A stretch of 64,000 bases of DNA from Episyrphus balteatus (lineage: Eukaryota > Arthropoda > Insecta > Diptera > Syrphidae), in contig NC_079134.1 in assembly GCF_945859705.1 (NCBI RefSeq), positions 118,916,620 through 118,980,619 on the forward strand. The letters run 5' to 3'. The notes beneath the pieces were generated by a model, which was not told the origin of the DNA, did not search any database, and saw nothing but the letters and a program-made list of their open reading frames with translations. Numbering within the stretch: position 1 is the stretch's first letter; each line of letters starts with the position of its first letter. A program made the position numbers and the translations under genes. Shown here one piece after another: positions 48,601-60,550 of the stretch.

Positions 48601-51600
48601 ACGGTGGACATAAGTTTGCAATTAGTGGATGTCAATTCACGAACTTCAGTACGCATAGAATCAAACTGTTCATTCAAGATTTTTTCATTGTTTTTCTTCT
48701 CTTGGGTATAATACTCGTATTGTTCTTTGAATGATTTAGCCTGTTTAGTTACTTCCATGAGCTTAGATTCAAGTTCTTGAATCTGCTTATCTTTTTCTGA
48801 TGCTTCTTTTTTATTGTTTTGGGCAGCAGCAGAGTTGTCTCCATCCATTTCCATAGTTTCATCAGTATCATCTAGACGCATTTTCGATGAGTTGTTTGCA
48901 TTTTTGGTAAATGCCTCGAAATACAAGCGCTTATAGCGTTCACATTTAGCCATGCTTGTGTTTAGCATTTTGGTTTGGTTTTGTAACGACTCTTGCATGC
49001 TCTGCATCTTTTTAGTGTAGTTTTCAATTTTTTCCTTGTAAGACGCTTCACTTATTTGCTGCTTTAAATTTTCAATTTCCTCGAGTTTGTCACTAAGATC
49101 GCGGACTAATAATAGCAATTTCTGATTGTTTTCGTGTAGTTCTGTAATGTTAGAAAATGTTACGAGTTTCTTGGATATAACTTCATCAGTTGATAGATTA
49201 TTGCTGAGTTGTTGTTGGTTCTCCGAAGTGAAGCCGCAACGATTCTAAAAAATAATATGATTTTATTAATATATAAAACACAATAATAAGAAAAAAGTAA
49301 GTGCATACCTGTTCGATTTCCTTAAGCAAATAACAAACTTGTCTGCTTAAATCACTTTGAGAATGTTTAAGTTTTTTGTTTTCACGTTCTAGATGACTTA
49401 TTTTAGTCTGAGCTTCATCCATTTCCTGTTGGTTATCGGTCCTTCTCAAGATAAGTTCGTCAAGTTTTGTTGCTAAAATATTATTAGCCTCAATAAGTTT
49501 TTCGTATTCGATTTCTTGTTTCTTGATTTGGGGTGCTCGTTCTTCTAGCTCATGAAGAATTGTCTTCATTTGAAGGTTTAATCGATTATTTTCGCGTTTC
49601 TGTAATTCACAGTCTTCAGTTGCTTTTACGTACAATGAATAAAGCTCAGTGAGTGTCATGTCAGATTTTATGAGACGACTTGCCACAGCTGCAGAAGGTG
49701 CCAATTTTTCAATTGCATTTTCCATGTTCTCAGTTTGTACTTCCTTAAGCAAGTCATTAGCATGCAAGATTTCGGCCTTTAATGATTCAATAACTTTGTT
49801 TTTCTCTTCGATTTCTTCTTCGTGTTTGATGGATGTTGATTTCATATTAGTTTCAAGCTCGCCATATTGATCGCTGGCTTCAGCAAGCATGCGTTTTAAA
49901 TCAGTTATTGCTTGTCCCATTTCGTTACTTTCCATTGCTCGCTCTTCAGAGTTTGCTTTGTATAGTTCAGCTAGCTTGGTCTTGGCTTGTAGTTCTTTTT
50001 TGTAGAATTCCATCATTTTGTTGGCTTCTTCACTTTGTGCAAGCATTTTAGCTGATAGTTCTTGTGAGTTAGCAGTCAGACTATCAATAGTTTCCTTGTA
50101 TTGGTTGCATTGGGTATGGGCTATTTTCAATTCTTCGATTTTTTCGTTAAGTTTTGTTTCTAAATGCATGTTTCTTATTGTATTTTCTCTGCGAATGTTT
50201 TGAAGTTCTGAAATATTGCGATTGAGATCTTCAGAAAGCGTTTGCACTTGGTTTGTTAGTATAGCGCGTTCTTGTTCCATACGTTTCTCCTTGAAATCTA
50301 GCGCAGCTTCCTTACTTTCAATCTCATCAACGCGAGCTAAGGCTTCGCACTTACTATTAATGGCCGCTTTCAATTGGCTTTGACAAGATTTAAGCTCTTG
50401 TTGTAGACGTTCTAGTTCGGAGTTTTGTCTTTCTATTGCCTTTAAAAGCGAATCACGTTCGTCAATAATACTGTTTTTGTCACGGCGAATTGTTGATAGT
50501 TCAGTTTCATATTTATTGGTCAAATCCATTAAGTTGGTTCTTTCGGTGGAATATGTGTCCAGTTGTTTTCTAAGTTCGGCGACATTACGTTCTGAATTTT
50601 TTAATTTAAGTTCATGATCTTGAAGTTGTGAACTCAAGTCTTCGACCTTCTTTTCACAACTGGCCCGGATTTCATCTTAAAAAAAATTAAAATGTGGATA
50701 AATAAACAGATTTAAGAGAAATATATAAACAGAAGGCAATTAAATAAAAAAAAAAAACAAATTTAACAAATTAACCTATATTTGCTATCAAACAAAATAT
50801 AATTCATGTTTATTTCTTTTGAAGTGACCTAGCAGTAGGGTGTCCGTTATTTCCCAAAGTGATGTTTTCGGGGGAGACACCCCCCAGATCGAAAGTTTAG
50901 GGCCTAAATAAGGGGAAATTAGCAAAAAAAAATTTTTTGGAGGTCATTAACCCGTGCCTCTAAGGTCATACTTTCCCCATACAAATTTGTATGGGAAATT
51001 TTTAACTCATACATAAAATTTTTTTTCTCTCGAGTTAAATCATCTATTTTTAAAATGTTTGTTGTTTCTGGTTGGAAAATAGTTCCTTTAAAAGATTACA
51101 TTCAAAATATCCCGTTAAAAAATTTTTTTATATTTTATTTCGGTTTTTGAAATTATTAGCTGTTTTCGTAGTTTTTGCTTTCATCTATCACATAATTTTA
51201 AATGCAGTTTTATTGGTTTTTAATTCTTTTCAAATATTGCATTCAAAAATTTGTGTATAAATCAAAAATTTTAATTTTTTTTTAATTTTTTTTGAAATTT
51301 TTGCCGTTTTTATATTAAATAAATATTATTAAATACTTTACCCTTTCTTGTTTGCAACTTTTTTGATGTCATTTTTTAGGTGAATAATTTTTAAACAAAA
51401 TTCAATAAAAAAAATTGTAAACATATCTTTTGTAGTTCGAAAAAAATAAATTTAAACGTATAAAAACGGCAAAAATTTCAAAAAAAATTAAAAAAAATTA
51501 AAATTTTTGATTTATACACAAATTTTTGAATGCAATATTTGAAAAAGAATTAAAAACCAATAAAACTGCATTTAAAATTATGTGAAAGGTGAAAGCAAAA

Positions 51601-54600
51601 ACTACGAAAACAGCTAATAATTTCAAAAACCGAAATAAAATATAAAAAAATTTTTTAACGGGAAATTTTGAATGTAATCTTTTAAAGGAACTATTTTCCA
51701 ACCAGAAACAACAAACATTTTAAATATAGATGATTTAACTCGAGAGAAAAAAAATTTTATGTATGAGTTAAAAATTTCCCATACAAATTTGTATGGGGAA
51801 AGTATGACCTCAGAGGCACGGGTTAATGACCTCCAAAAAATTTGTTTTTGCTAATTTCCCCTTATTTAGGCCCTAAACTTTCGATCTGGGGGGTGTCACC
51901 CCCGAAAACATCACTTTGGGAAATAACGGACACCCTACCTAGCAGAGATTGTAGGTATTACTGAGTACATCATATTTCGGCACTTGAAATTTTTCATAGA
52001 CCCTAACAATTTCAAGTTATCGTAAAAAAAAGCAAATTGGGTGTGGACTGAATCTCAAAGTACAACATTTTTTTTTAAGCTTCATTTTCTGTTTTGAAAA
52101 TTTGTTCTTATGAACAAAGAATAAAGAAAACAAAAGCATGTGCACCGCATCGAGTAGCTCATGTGTGATTTTAATACTTTATTTTTCCTTTGATTTTTCC
52201 AAGATTTGATTTAGGTTTGGGGGATAGTACGATAACTAAGGCGGTGAAAATTTTACTATGGGAGGGGAGTATTACACTTTATTTTAGTTTTTAAATCAAG
52301 TTATTTCAATCAATAGTTTTTGAAATAATTGATTTCAAAGTTAAAATTTGGAAAAAAAGGTAAAAAAAAATTATATTTAATACAATTTTTGTTAATAAAC
52401 TGCCTTACTTGATATCTTATCAAATGTTGAAAACCATTTGTTCCTATGCCGCGAAGTTTTTGAAAAAATTGAAAAATAAGAAAACTACTTTTTTTTAAGA
52501 AGAAATTTTATTGCACGTGTTTTAATGATGTTATTTTTAATGGGGGTTTAGTTTCTTTTCTGGCAAAGGGGACCAACCAGACAAAGTACTTTATAGATAA
52601 TAAAAGTTATTTACATTGGCGCCTGCCTGGTGAGGTATCTAGTTTTTCTTTTTGAGGTACCAAAATTTATGGAAAACAGTTAAAAAATTAAAAATCTGAT
52701 AAAAAAGTAGTTTTCGTGTTTTTCAATTTTCTCAAAAACTATAAGGCATAAAAACATATGGTTTTCAGTGTTTGATCAGGAATTAATTGAGGCAGTTTAC
52801 TTAATCAATCAATTTTGTATTGATGTCCACAGTCTTAAGAAAAATTGTATTCAGTGCGTTTTTTTCACAATTTTTGACTTTGAATTCGATTTTTTTGAAA
52901 ACTATTGACTGAAAAGACTTAATTTGAATTTTAAAATTGATTGTAGAATTCTGGCGTTTGAAAAATGTATCTTTTATAGTTGTAGGTGTTGCCATTGTTT
53001 TTAAATATTTTTTTTTTTATCATTTTTAGTTTTTTTTTTAGAAAATTGCAGCTCCCTCCTAAACGACTGGAGACAGCCCCCCTCACATAGTAAAAAATGT
53101 TTGTATTTGACTGTTCTACAAAATTCCGTATTTTTCACCGCCTTATCTGACTCTTGCCTAGGTTTGGAATAAAGTTGTGAATAATATGGACTTGGAGTTA
53201 TTTTTTGGATTTAAGTTTGGTTACATCCAGATGTATTTATAAATCCAACTTAAACTACTGAGTAAAATGGCCGTTAAAAACAGTAGTATCTCCATGTTGC
53301 TTGGTAAAAATTACATTTGAACGTTGATATGAAGAAGGGGTAAGTGAAAATTTCTAGCTTTAATTAATTGTCGTTTAAAGTTTTTGGTTTATAACTTTTT
53401 ATATGGATATGAGAGAGATTTAGGGCGATTTTGTTCACTATTGCTCAACTTGAAGCAAACTCTAAGTAGATAAACTTGAGAGTTGACTTCAACTCGAAAG
53501 ATAAAACAAAAGTTGAGAATATATTTTTTTCAGTTTTTTTTTCAATTCTTGTGTTTAAAATAAACAAAAGTTGGCCTACTTCCAGTTTCAAAAGTCCTGA
53601 CTCTGAGTTTTTTTTCTCCCTTTCAAGAAAATTGAGAACAAATAAACAAACAACTCAGTTTTGTTGACTCATTATGACAAATCAACTAAAAAAACAAATC
53701 ATGCTTGTTTGAATGAATTAAATTCTAATGAAAACAACAAAGAAAAATCTGAATTTGTTTATAAATGATTTCTATGGTGATGACACCAAAATAATGGAAA
53801 AATAATAAGGGCCATTTTGTTCGCTCGAAGATTGAGAAAATTGAAAGTTAAACTCTCGAGTTCAAAATCGAAAGTTGAAAACGTCAACTTTCACTGAACA
53901 AAAGTAAATTGGGAATTTGAAGAAAAAAATCCTCAAGTTATGTTTAACTTCAAGTGAACAAAATGGCCCTTAGAAAAAAGATCTAACGATAACTTCTAAA
54001 CTACTGACACTAGATGAAAGGCAATTAAATACAGCAAAATTGAAGATGTCAAATTGTTCTCATCAAAAGAGTATCTACAAAAAAAGAATGGCCCTTAGTA
54101 ATACACTCGAATTTAGCAAAACTCGATTATAAAAATATTAATAGTAATAAAATTTTACTGCTAAACTTATTTAAAAATGATGTATGAGTGAGACTATCCA
54201 AGTGTTAGGGATCGGTTATAGCGATCAGAATAATCAATCAGAAAAAAAAACTTCAAACAGATATTTTATTATGTTTTCATTTGATTTGAAACAGAACTAA
54301 TTGATTATAAGTTTACAATAGAACTATTTTTCGTACGAACTGATTGACATTTCAAACAAATTGAAACAAATCGTTCCTCTGAAGTGTTTTATTTTTTATT
54401 TCCTTCTGGCATAAGTTTTACTGATCGCTATAAACGAACATCAGGAAAAAGTATTCAATTTCATACTGCTGCTTTCCTGATCGCTAGGGACCCGATGTGC
54501 CAAAAAATTTTGTTTGGTTATCTTAGAAATAAGATATTTTTAAGTCAAATGTAAATACATTTGAATTGAATTGAAAGAAGGGTTATTCATATAGGTAAAG

Positions 54601-57141
54601 AACCCAATTTTGCAAATGCAAACATTTTTATGGTCACAGTCTCACACCCCTATTCTCCTCCACATTCACAACTTGTTAAGAGTCAGAAAACGAATTTACC
54701 CTTTGTTAGGATGAGTGCAATTAGTGACATTCTCTATAGTTCTCTCGACAATTTTTGTGACCATCATAATTTATGACTGTGGGGGGAGAGTAGGGGTGTG
54801 AATTAACAAATTCACATCTTTATACCTGTTCATTAGGGTGGAGTGAAACTGCACTTTTTTTTTTTCTTCTTCTTCTACATACCAGGGACGGGTGCCATTA
54901 GTCATCAAAAAAAAAAGCATACCAAATCACAACACCCTTGAAAATTTACATGCTTGTTGGAAGTAAAGTACTGGGAGCAATTTCCAAAAGAGAGGGAGCA
55001 GTTTTTAAAATTCGATGCTCTTATTTGTTTTTGTACAAAAACAGAAAACTGCATCCAAAAACATCTTTTCATTTTCGAGAAATTAACAAAAAACCAAAAC
55101 TATTTTTGTCTAAGAAATTTCTTTATTTTTTGTTTTTACGTGGCTGGATCATGGGGGTTGGGGGTGCTCGCCGCCCATGGATTCTTGCAGTAAGGGTCTT
55201 AAGTCAGTAAAATCGCAATTTTTTAATGAAAATTGAACAATAAATAATAATGTTCATGTTTTTCGAATCAAAAAAAACTGAGTAAAAAAATAAAAACTCA
55301 AAAAACTCCATAAATTAACCTCTATGGTGTTTTCATTTTTTTTCAAGTGACTTGTGAACCCTCTAAAACTTCTTTGATCGATCTGAAACTTTTTTTTCCG
55401 TTATTTAAGTTCCAAATGGCACCCATCCTGGCTATGTAGAACAAAAAATAAGACAACTTTTTTTTTCACTCCACCCTACTGTTCATATTCGCCATAATAT
55501 GAATTTCTTAAATTCGTGCAGATTTTTAATGCTTATTGAACACGAGCACTTCATTACCCTACAACATGCATGTCAAACTTGCGGCCCACTACGAATAACT
55601 TTGCGGCCCTCCACATTTTTAATAACTTTGAACTTAAGGTTATAATTTATATTTTCTGTTCTACGCATATTCACTTCTTTTTTTTAATGAACATATAAAT
55701 GTAGAATGAACCAACAACAAAAAAAAAATTATAAATATTTCAAGATCTCGTGGCTTAAATCAGGTTAAATACTTTGATTTCTTAAAGTGATATAGGAAAA
55801 GAATGTTCTGATCTAGGTACCCCAACACGGTAGGTTAAATAATGAATGTCTTAGTTATGGCATTTAAATGCATCTTAGCTTTTTGGAAAATCAGAAGAGA
55901 AACAAGGATTTGAAACGTACAATATGTAAAATTAAGAAAATCCTTATTGAAAAAATTTAAACATTAAAACTGAATATGAAAAAGGTTTGTAGAACAATGC
56001 CTTTGACAGACAAGTGCTTTTCATTTTCTTTGATTGTTTCCATAAACATAGAATAAATAATGCCGGATGATAGTAAATGGAGGCATTTGAAATTTAGTGT
56101 GACTCCGATGAAAGTTACAAATTTAACACAAATTTAACACAACCAGTCGATGCGAGCAGCTGCTTTTACTTATTAAGAGGAATAAGTCACCTTTAAAATT
56201 CAGCCTAAAATGGTTGTAGAGAAAAGATTCCAGATACAAGGAAGAAAACATTAATGAAACCATTCTTTTAGTTTATAAATCTGTTTTATAATAATTCTAG
56301 TTTTACATTTTTTGTGGCCTATAAAAATTTAGATCTCGTAGTTTTGGCCCCTAGTAATCATTGAGTTTGACATGTCTGCCCTACAACCTTTCGGCAATCC
56401 AAACTAACGACTCGTGAAAAGCCGGCACAGAGACTTTCAACTAAAAAAGTAATTCTAGGTGTTTCTGGTATTTGGTATACAAAAGCTTGTATACATAGAT
56501 TTGAGACTTACTATGTGCAATTTTATAGCCAGTTTCTAATTTCGCGAATCTTTGTCTACATTTTGTATCCTTTGCGATAATATTTTTTTTATTATTTCGC
56601 AACAAATTCTCATATGTAGATTTTACCCTCCTCTTTGCGATTAAATCTTTGATTAAATGAAATTTGCAAGTAAAAAAAAGTTTGGAAAAGAGTTCTAATC
56701 TATATTTCCATGTGCCTATTCACCTAGTAATGGTTTATTGTCACTATTTTCAAACGAAATCTCAAAATAATATTAAATAATTGGTTTTGGAAAGTTTTCC
56801 TAAAAGAGGAATCCATTAGCATTGAAAAAAATTGCCGGCATGGCGTCTGTGTCTACCCAGCAAAAAAGGTACAAAGACGAGATTTTGATTTCATTTATGC
56901 AAGTCTTAGCTTATTTTTTTTTTTTGTTAAATATAATTAAATAATGTATAATTTTAAAGATTTTTTATTAAAACTTACCAACAGTATTTCGTGAGGTTTC
57001 CCCCACAGCTTTTGTAGTGAGGAATTCATCAAATATTTCCTCAAAATATTTATTAATTTTTTCCTGGACATCCTTGGGTGTTTTCTCCAATTCTTCGGCG
57101 GTTAAGATTTTAACAAGCAGTTCTGGACCGATTTGATCCAT
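39602..57141 (-). CDS. Mtor: Megator / TPR, nuclear pore basket coiled-coil protein
   Basis: Filament-forming nucleoporin of the nuclear basket; family roles include mRNA export and spindle-matrix and checkpoint scaffolding. Coding exons on the minus strand: 57141-56979, 50675-49309, 49244-47454, 43533-40496, 40435-40194, 40137-40007, 39937-39802, 39738-39602. All GT-AG, 7005 nt in one frame, 2334 aa, about the known fly length. The first ~1660 residues are almost continuous heptad coiled coil. The TPR-specific stretch MTLTELYSLYVKATEDCEL is present in exon 2. From about 1665 the protein is Ser/Thr/Gln-rich, then strongly acidic, and ends in an RG/RR-rich tail (MRRPGGMNYGNMRYS). Start: the first ATG in exon 1, with an N-terminus resembling TPR. 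Intron 1 is 6.3 kb and intron 3 is 3.9 kb, both repeat-filled; the others are 57-69 bp. Confidence 0.95.
44243..46322. mobile_element. 2.1-kb transposon-like unit in Megator intron 3
   Basis: CACTGTGGGATGAAATGG at the left and its inverse at the right; about 33 of 36 terminal bases match. No clear target duplication. The interior holds a short decayed unit near 44707-44790 (GGGTATTCACG ... ACACCCC), similar to the ends of 59608-59856. No transposase recognised. Confidence 0.65.
47036..47373. mobile_element. MITE (TAGCGATCAGG family), copy 1
   Basis: TTATAGCGATCAGGAAAACG at the left and inverse CGTTTTCCTGATCGCTTTAA at the right, in Megator intron 3, 80 bp from exon 3. Related to 54210-54490. 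Confidence 0.65.
50836..51937. mobile_element. 1.1-kb long inverted repeat, hAT-like, 8-bp duplication
   Basis: 1102 bp with two arms of about 465 bp (50836-51300 and 51455-51937) that are near-perfect inverses, and a loop of about 150 bp. Ends TAGGGTGTCCGTTATTTCCC and inverse. CCTAGCAG at 50828-50835 and 51938-51945. It lies 160 bp upstream of exon 2 in Megator intron 1, so it is transcribed as a hairpin. The mirror open frames in the arms are an artefact of symmetry. Confidence 0.92.
52237..53145. mobile_element. Foldback element in Megator intron 1
   Basis: TAAGGCGGTGAAAATTTTAC at the left and inverse TTTTTCACCGCCTTA at the right. Inner arms also pair (52390-52500 with 52690-52810). 909 bp, non-coding. 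Confidence 0.7.
53806..53972. mobile_element. MITE (GGGCCATTTTGTTC family)
   Basis: TAAGGGCCATTTTGTTCGC and inverse GTGAACAAAATGGCCCTTA. Related single ends at 53417-53450 and 61876-61900. Confidence 0.7.
54210..54490. mobile_element. MITE (TAGCGATCAGG family), copy 2
   Basis: GGTTATAGCGATCAG at the left and CTGATCGCTAGGGACC at the right. Same end motif as 47036-47373. Boundaries approximate. Confidence 0.55.
54640..54805. mobile_element. Small palindromic MITE
   Basis: TCACACCCCTATTCTCC (54650-54667) and inverse GGAGAGTAGGGGTGTGA. The arms extend outward through CACAGTC / GACTGTG. Non-coding. Confidence 0.6.
54834..55478. mobile_element. hAT-like MITE with CTGTTCAT duplication
   Basis: 645 bp, ends TAGGGTGGAGTGAAA and inverse; CTGTTCAT at 54826-54833 and 55479-55486. 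The TAGGGTG end is shared with the long inverted repeat at 50836. Confidence 0.85.
55565..56378. mobile_element. hAT element remnant with CCCTACAA duplication
   Basis: 814 bp, ends CATGCATGTCAAACTTGCGG and inverse of CAGACATGTCAAACTCAATG; CCCTACAA at 55557-55564 and 56379-56386. Possible decayed coding sequence inside, but no readable transposase. Confidence 0.8.
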
Positions 57142-57615
57142 ATTTTGAACGATTTAATGCAAATTTTCTGGAATTATTTTATGCAAAAAAAAAGAAAATC
57201 TAGCGTACTTTAGTATATATCAAATATTTTCTTCCTTTTTTTGCGCTTTTGCCCTTTGCTTGCGGTTTGCGTTTGCTTTTACGAAAATTGTATTTGCACT
57301 TGCACTAGAGAGAGAACAAGATAAAAGTGATGCCAAAATACAAAATATACGTAAACTAGGTATGTTCGTTTTTGATCTGGAAGTTCACATTCATACCTCA
57401 AACTTGGCCGTAGAGATTTTAGCTTTGTTCATTTTTGCCTTGTCTGCTTTTACACGAAGACGCCAAGCGCGAGACGCACATTGCAAGGGAGAAAGAAAGT
57501 TCGAAAAGATGAAAAAAGATGCAGTATGAGTCTACTTCGACTGTTTGTTTGCTTCTACACGAAGACGCAAAGTTCAGAGTAAATCTGCTTTTACATGCGC
57601 AAAGCGCAGAAATTA

Positions 57616-58071
57616 GGTGTGTTTTTTATTACCACCGGTCTTAACTGGACAAAAAAAACGCCTCGGGGCTTAACCTGAAATCTTGGCAGCACTGTATATT
57701 GAATGTTCCGAAAACAGCCGACACAACAAAAATTTAAAGTTGTCATATTTTTCGCTTTCGTCATTTTCTTGTATTTTTCATGTATGTTTTACAAAGAGAT
57801 ACAAAAATGTATGCTAGCAAAACTATTTTAATACTTTTTTTCCTTCCAAACGTGAGTTTTCACGTTTTTAAACAAATTCTAAACAATTTATGAAAAAATT
57901 AGTCTGGTAGCACAGATTTAAAACTGTTCAAAAAGTTAAGCCCAGAGAAATCTCCGGGCTAAACAACTAAGCCCAAGGGGCTAAGGTGTTGTTGTATTTA
58001 ACATGTAAATTGCTTAGCCCAGACTGCGTTTTTTTTGTCCAGTTAAGACCGGTTGTAATCAAAAACACACC
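57616..58071. mobile_element. Foldback MITE, TA target, upstream of Megator
   Basis: 456 bp, ends GGTGTGTTTTTTATTACCAC and inverse, TA at 57614-57615 and 58072-58073. End sequence shared with 14051-14881. It contains a second inverted set of AAGCCC/GGGCTT words. Confidence 0.75.
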
Positions 58072-58448
58072 TATTATCTTCGAATTTCCTTTTGATTTTC
58101 CCTTCGGTGCGTCGCGCGCTTCTACACGTAGTAGTTTTTATAAGACGCAAATTTGACAGCTATTTTTTTTATTTTATCTTGTTCTCGTTTTCGTATATAT
58201 TTTTATTTGAAAAAAAATCACCAAAATATACAAAAAACAACATCAGGGGACTCTATGTGCAACGAAAACATTTAAATAAATTTATAAAAGTTACTATACA
58301 CCCAAATAGTATACATCCGACGAAGTGAACTCTGCCACCGACGAAATCAATTAAAGCAAACCAGCAAAAAAAAAGAACAAGATCAAAGAGAAACGTCAAA
58401 GTGAGTCTCAAAATTTTCGACCGGAGACTCACAGGGTAAAAAATCTTC

Positions 58449-58576
58449 CATCCCTCTTTTTCGAACTTTCTTTCTCCCTTACTCTTCATTGAATCTTGAC
58501 TCTTTCTTGCGTCTTCATGTAAAAGCAGACTAAGGGAGAAGAGTAAGGGAGAAAGAAAGTTCGAAAAAAAGGGATG
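58449..58576. repeat. Inverted repeat, 39-bp arms
   Basis: CATCCCTCTTTTTCGAACTT (from 58449) and its inverse ending at 58576. The same AGGGAGAAAGAAAGTTCGAA word occurs at 57486-57505 beyond the TA-flanked MITE. Confidence 0.7.
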
Positions 58577-60215
58577 TTAGGGTTAGGTTAGGTTATATGG
58601 GCTGGCAGTTGATTTTGTTACCGTCACACTTAGATCAATGTAGATCCCTTGTGATACCCTGAAGTATTGTAAAAGTGTTAACCTATGAATGCTTTGGTTG
58701 TTCGAGCCATTTGGAGGACTTGACAAAGTTCAGTAGGCTATTGCCTGAGAGTTCCGACAGTTCTTCTAATTCATTAAAGAAGTAGTTTCCTAAGAATTTT
58801 TTCCTAGTGCGACAGAGTGCTAGGCAGTGACAGAGGAAGTGAACAGTGTTTTCCTGTTCGTCCTCATTACCACAGCCTCTGCATAGATCATCCGTACTAA
58901 GCCCCATTTTCTTTTTGTGGTATCCTAGTAGGTTATGTCCCGTTAAGACGCCTATTAGGGATCTTAAGGAAGGCTTACTAAGTAGTAAGATCTTATTTGA
59001 TTTTTTCTCGTCGAAGTTCGGCCATAGTTTCCTGGTGTGACCGCAGGTTTCTAGGAGGTTCCATCTTTCATTGGTTTTTTGTGAAATATTGTTGACGATA
59101 TTTCGCTTTATTTCACATTGTGGGATTCTTAATGTTAAGGTCTATGAGAGAGGGATCAAGAACTGAGCCCTCCCTTGCAAGCTCATCCGCTTTTTCGTTG
59201 CCGAACACATCACTGTGGCCGGGAACCCAGCAGAGTCTTACATTATGCTGCATACCAAAAACCCTAAGCTCTTCGCGACAGCAAGAAACAAGCTTTGACT
59301 TGATTGAGGTGGCAGAAATCGCTTTTATTGCCGCTTGGCTATCAATGAAAAAGGTGATGTCAGCAGGTGATATCGCCATCATGGATATTTGTTTAGCAGC
59401 ATTTTTCACTGCCAATATCTCGGCTTGGAAGACACTGCTGTGATTGGGGAGCCTGAAAGAACTGGCAAGGTTGAGGTTTTCTGAGTAAAAACCTGCACCA
59501 ACCCCAGAGTGTTCATTTTCGAACCATCAGTAAAGATGGCGATAGTCGACTCATTTGAGAAAGGTACACTGTTTTCCCAATCTTGTCTGTTAGGGAAACT
59601 GACATTAGGGGTATTCACGATTCGATGCAAATGGTCTTGTATCGTTGTAAAAGTGAAAAAGTGTAACATTTTCTTAAAATAAAACAACCAAATATACAGA
59701 CTAAAATTTTTTTTACACTTTTACACTTTTGCTATACCCCAACCCTATTGCAAAAATAAAATACAATGGTGCAAAATTTGTCTATTGTAGTTGTAGTAGT
59801 AGAAAACAAAATTTTGCATTTTTACACCTTTTTGTTACACCGGATCGTGAATACCCCTATTAAAAGACTTGTTGAAGTGTAAGTAAGGGGTCATGTAATC
59901 TGTACTTACGTTGTTGCCAACGTAGTTAGAAAGTATCGTAGTATGGCCGTTTTGACTAGTATTCCAAATGTTGGTTTGACTGAGTTGTAGGGCGCTGTTT
60001 GCTGCTAATTCTTGTACAAATAGATCTAAGGGAGTGAGATTAAGGATTGCTTCCAGACCTGCGGTTGGAGTGGACCTCATCACCCCCGTAGTGCTAATGC
60101 ATGCTGCTCTTTGTACTTTGGTTAGGGTCTTCAAGTGGATTTCTCCAGAGCTTGCCACCAGACTAAGCTGCCATAAGTCAGAATGGGTCTGACAATGGCG
60201 GTATACATCCAATTT
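58577..60215 (-). pseudogene. Non-LTR retrotransposon 3' fragment with RNase H
   Basis: 5'-truncated and frameshifted. On the minus strand, in order: reverse transcriptase thumb (IVRPILTYGSLVWWQALEKS, a frameshift, then TKVQRAACISTTG) near 60200-60050; RNase H with FTDGSK (about 59520), a frameshift near 59511, then DSQAAIKAI and WVPGHSDVFGNEKADELA (59340-59180); a Cys-rich tail CRGCGNEDEQENTVHFLCHC near 58880; end at 58683. The 3' end is CCTAACCTAACC. RNase H after the RT points to an I/R1/Loa-type clade. Interrupted by the MITE at 59608-59856. Confidence 0.85.
59608..59856. mobile_element. MITE inside the retrotransposon
   Basis: Ends AGGGGTATTCACGAT and inverse ATCGTGAATACCCCT, with ATT on both sides. 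Removing it and one ATT rejoins the retrotransposon reading frame. Related ends at 25290-25316 and 44707-44790. Confidence 0.8.
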
Positions 60216-60550
60216 TTTAAATCCAATCTCGTTAAATCCAAACAAATTTAAACTGCTCTCTGGAGGTCTGTTTAACTTTATAAATCCAGATGTAAAATTC
60301 ATTTTCACAGTGTTCAGTAGCTTTGTCAAGTATTTTGAGAAAGAAAAATAAAGATAAAGGCAAATTATATAGAATTTATTGAATAATCACATAATTTTTT
60401 GAGTGAATTATATGAATAAAAAAACCCTTGGATTTATGAAATTTGGATTTGAGCGATTGGATTTAAAATTAACTTTAATCCAAACTAAATCCAGAGTGAA
60501 TAATATGGCCGTGAAAAAACATTTATGTTCACCATATATTATGTTACACC

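Noticed and set aside
51072..51701. Two nearly identical hydrophobic proteins on opposite strands
   Set aside because: They are mirror images from the arms of the inverted repeat 50836-51937.
58683..60329. A functional cellular RNase H gene
   Set aside because: Frameshifts, an internal MITE and the neighbouring RT thumb and Cys-rich tail show a dead non-LTR retrotransposon.
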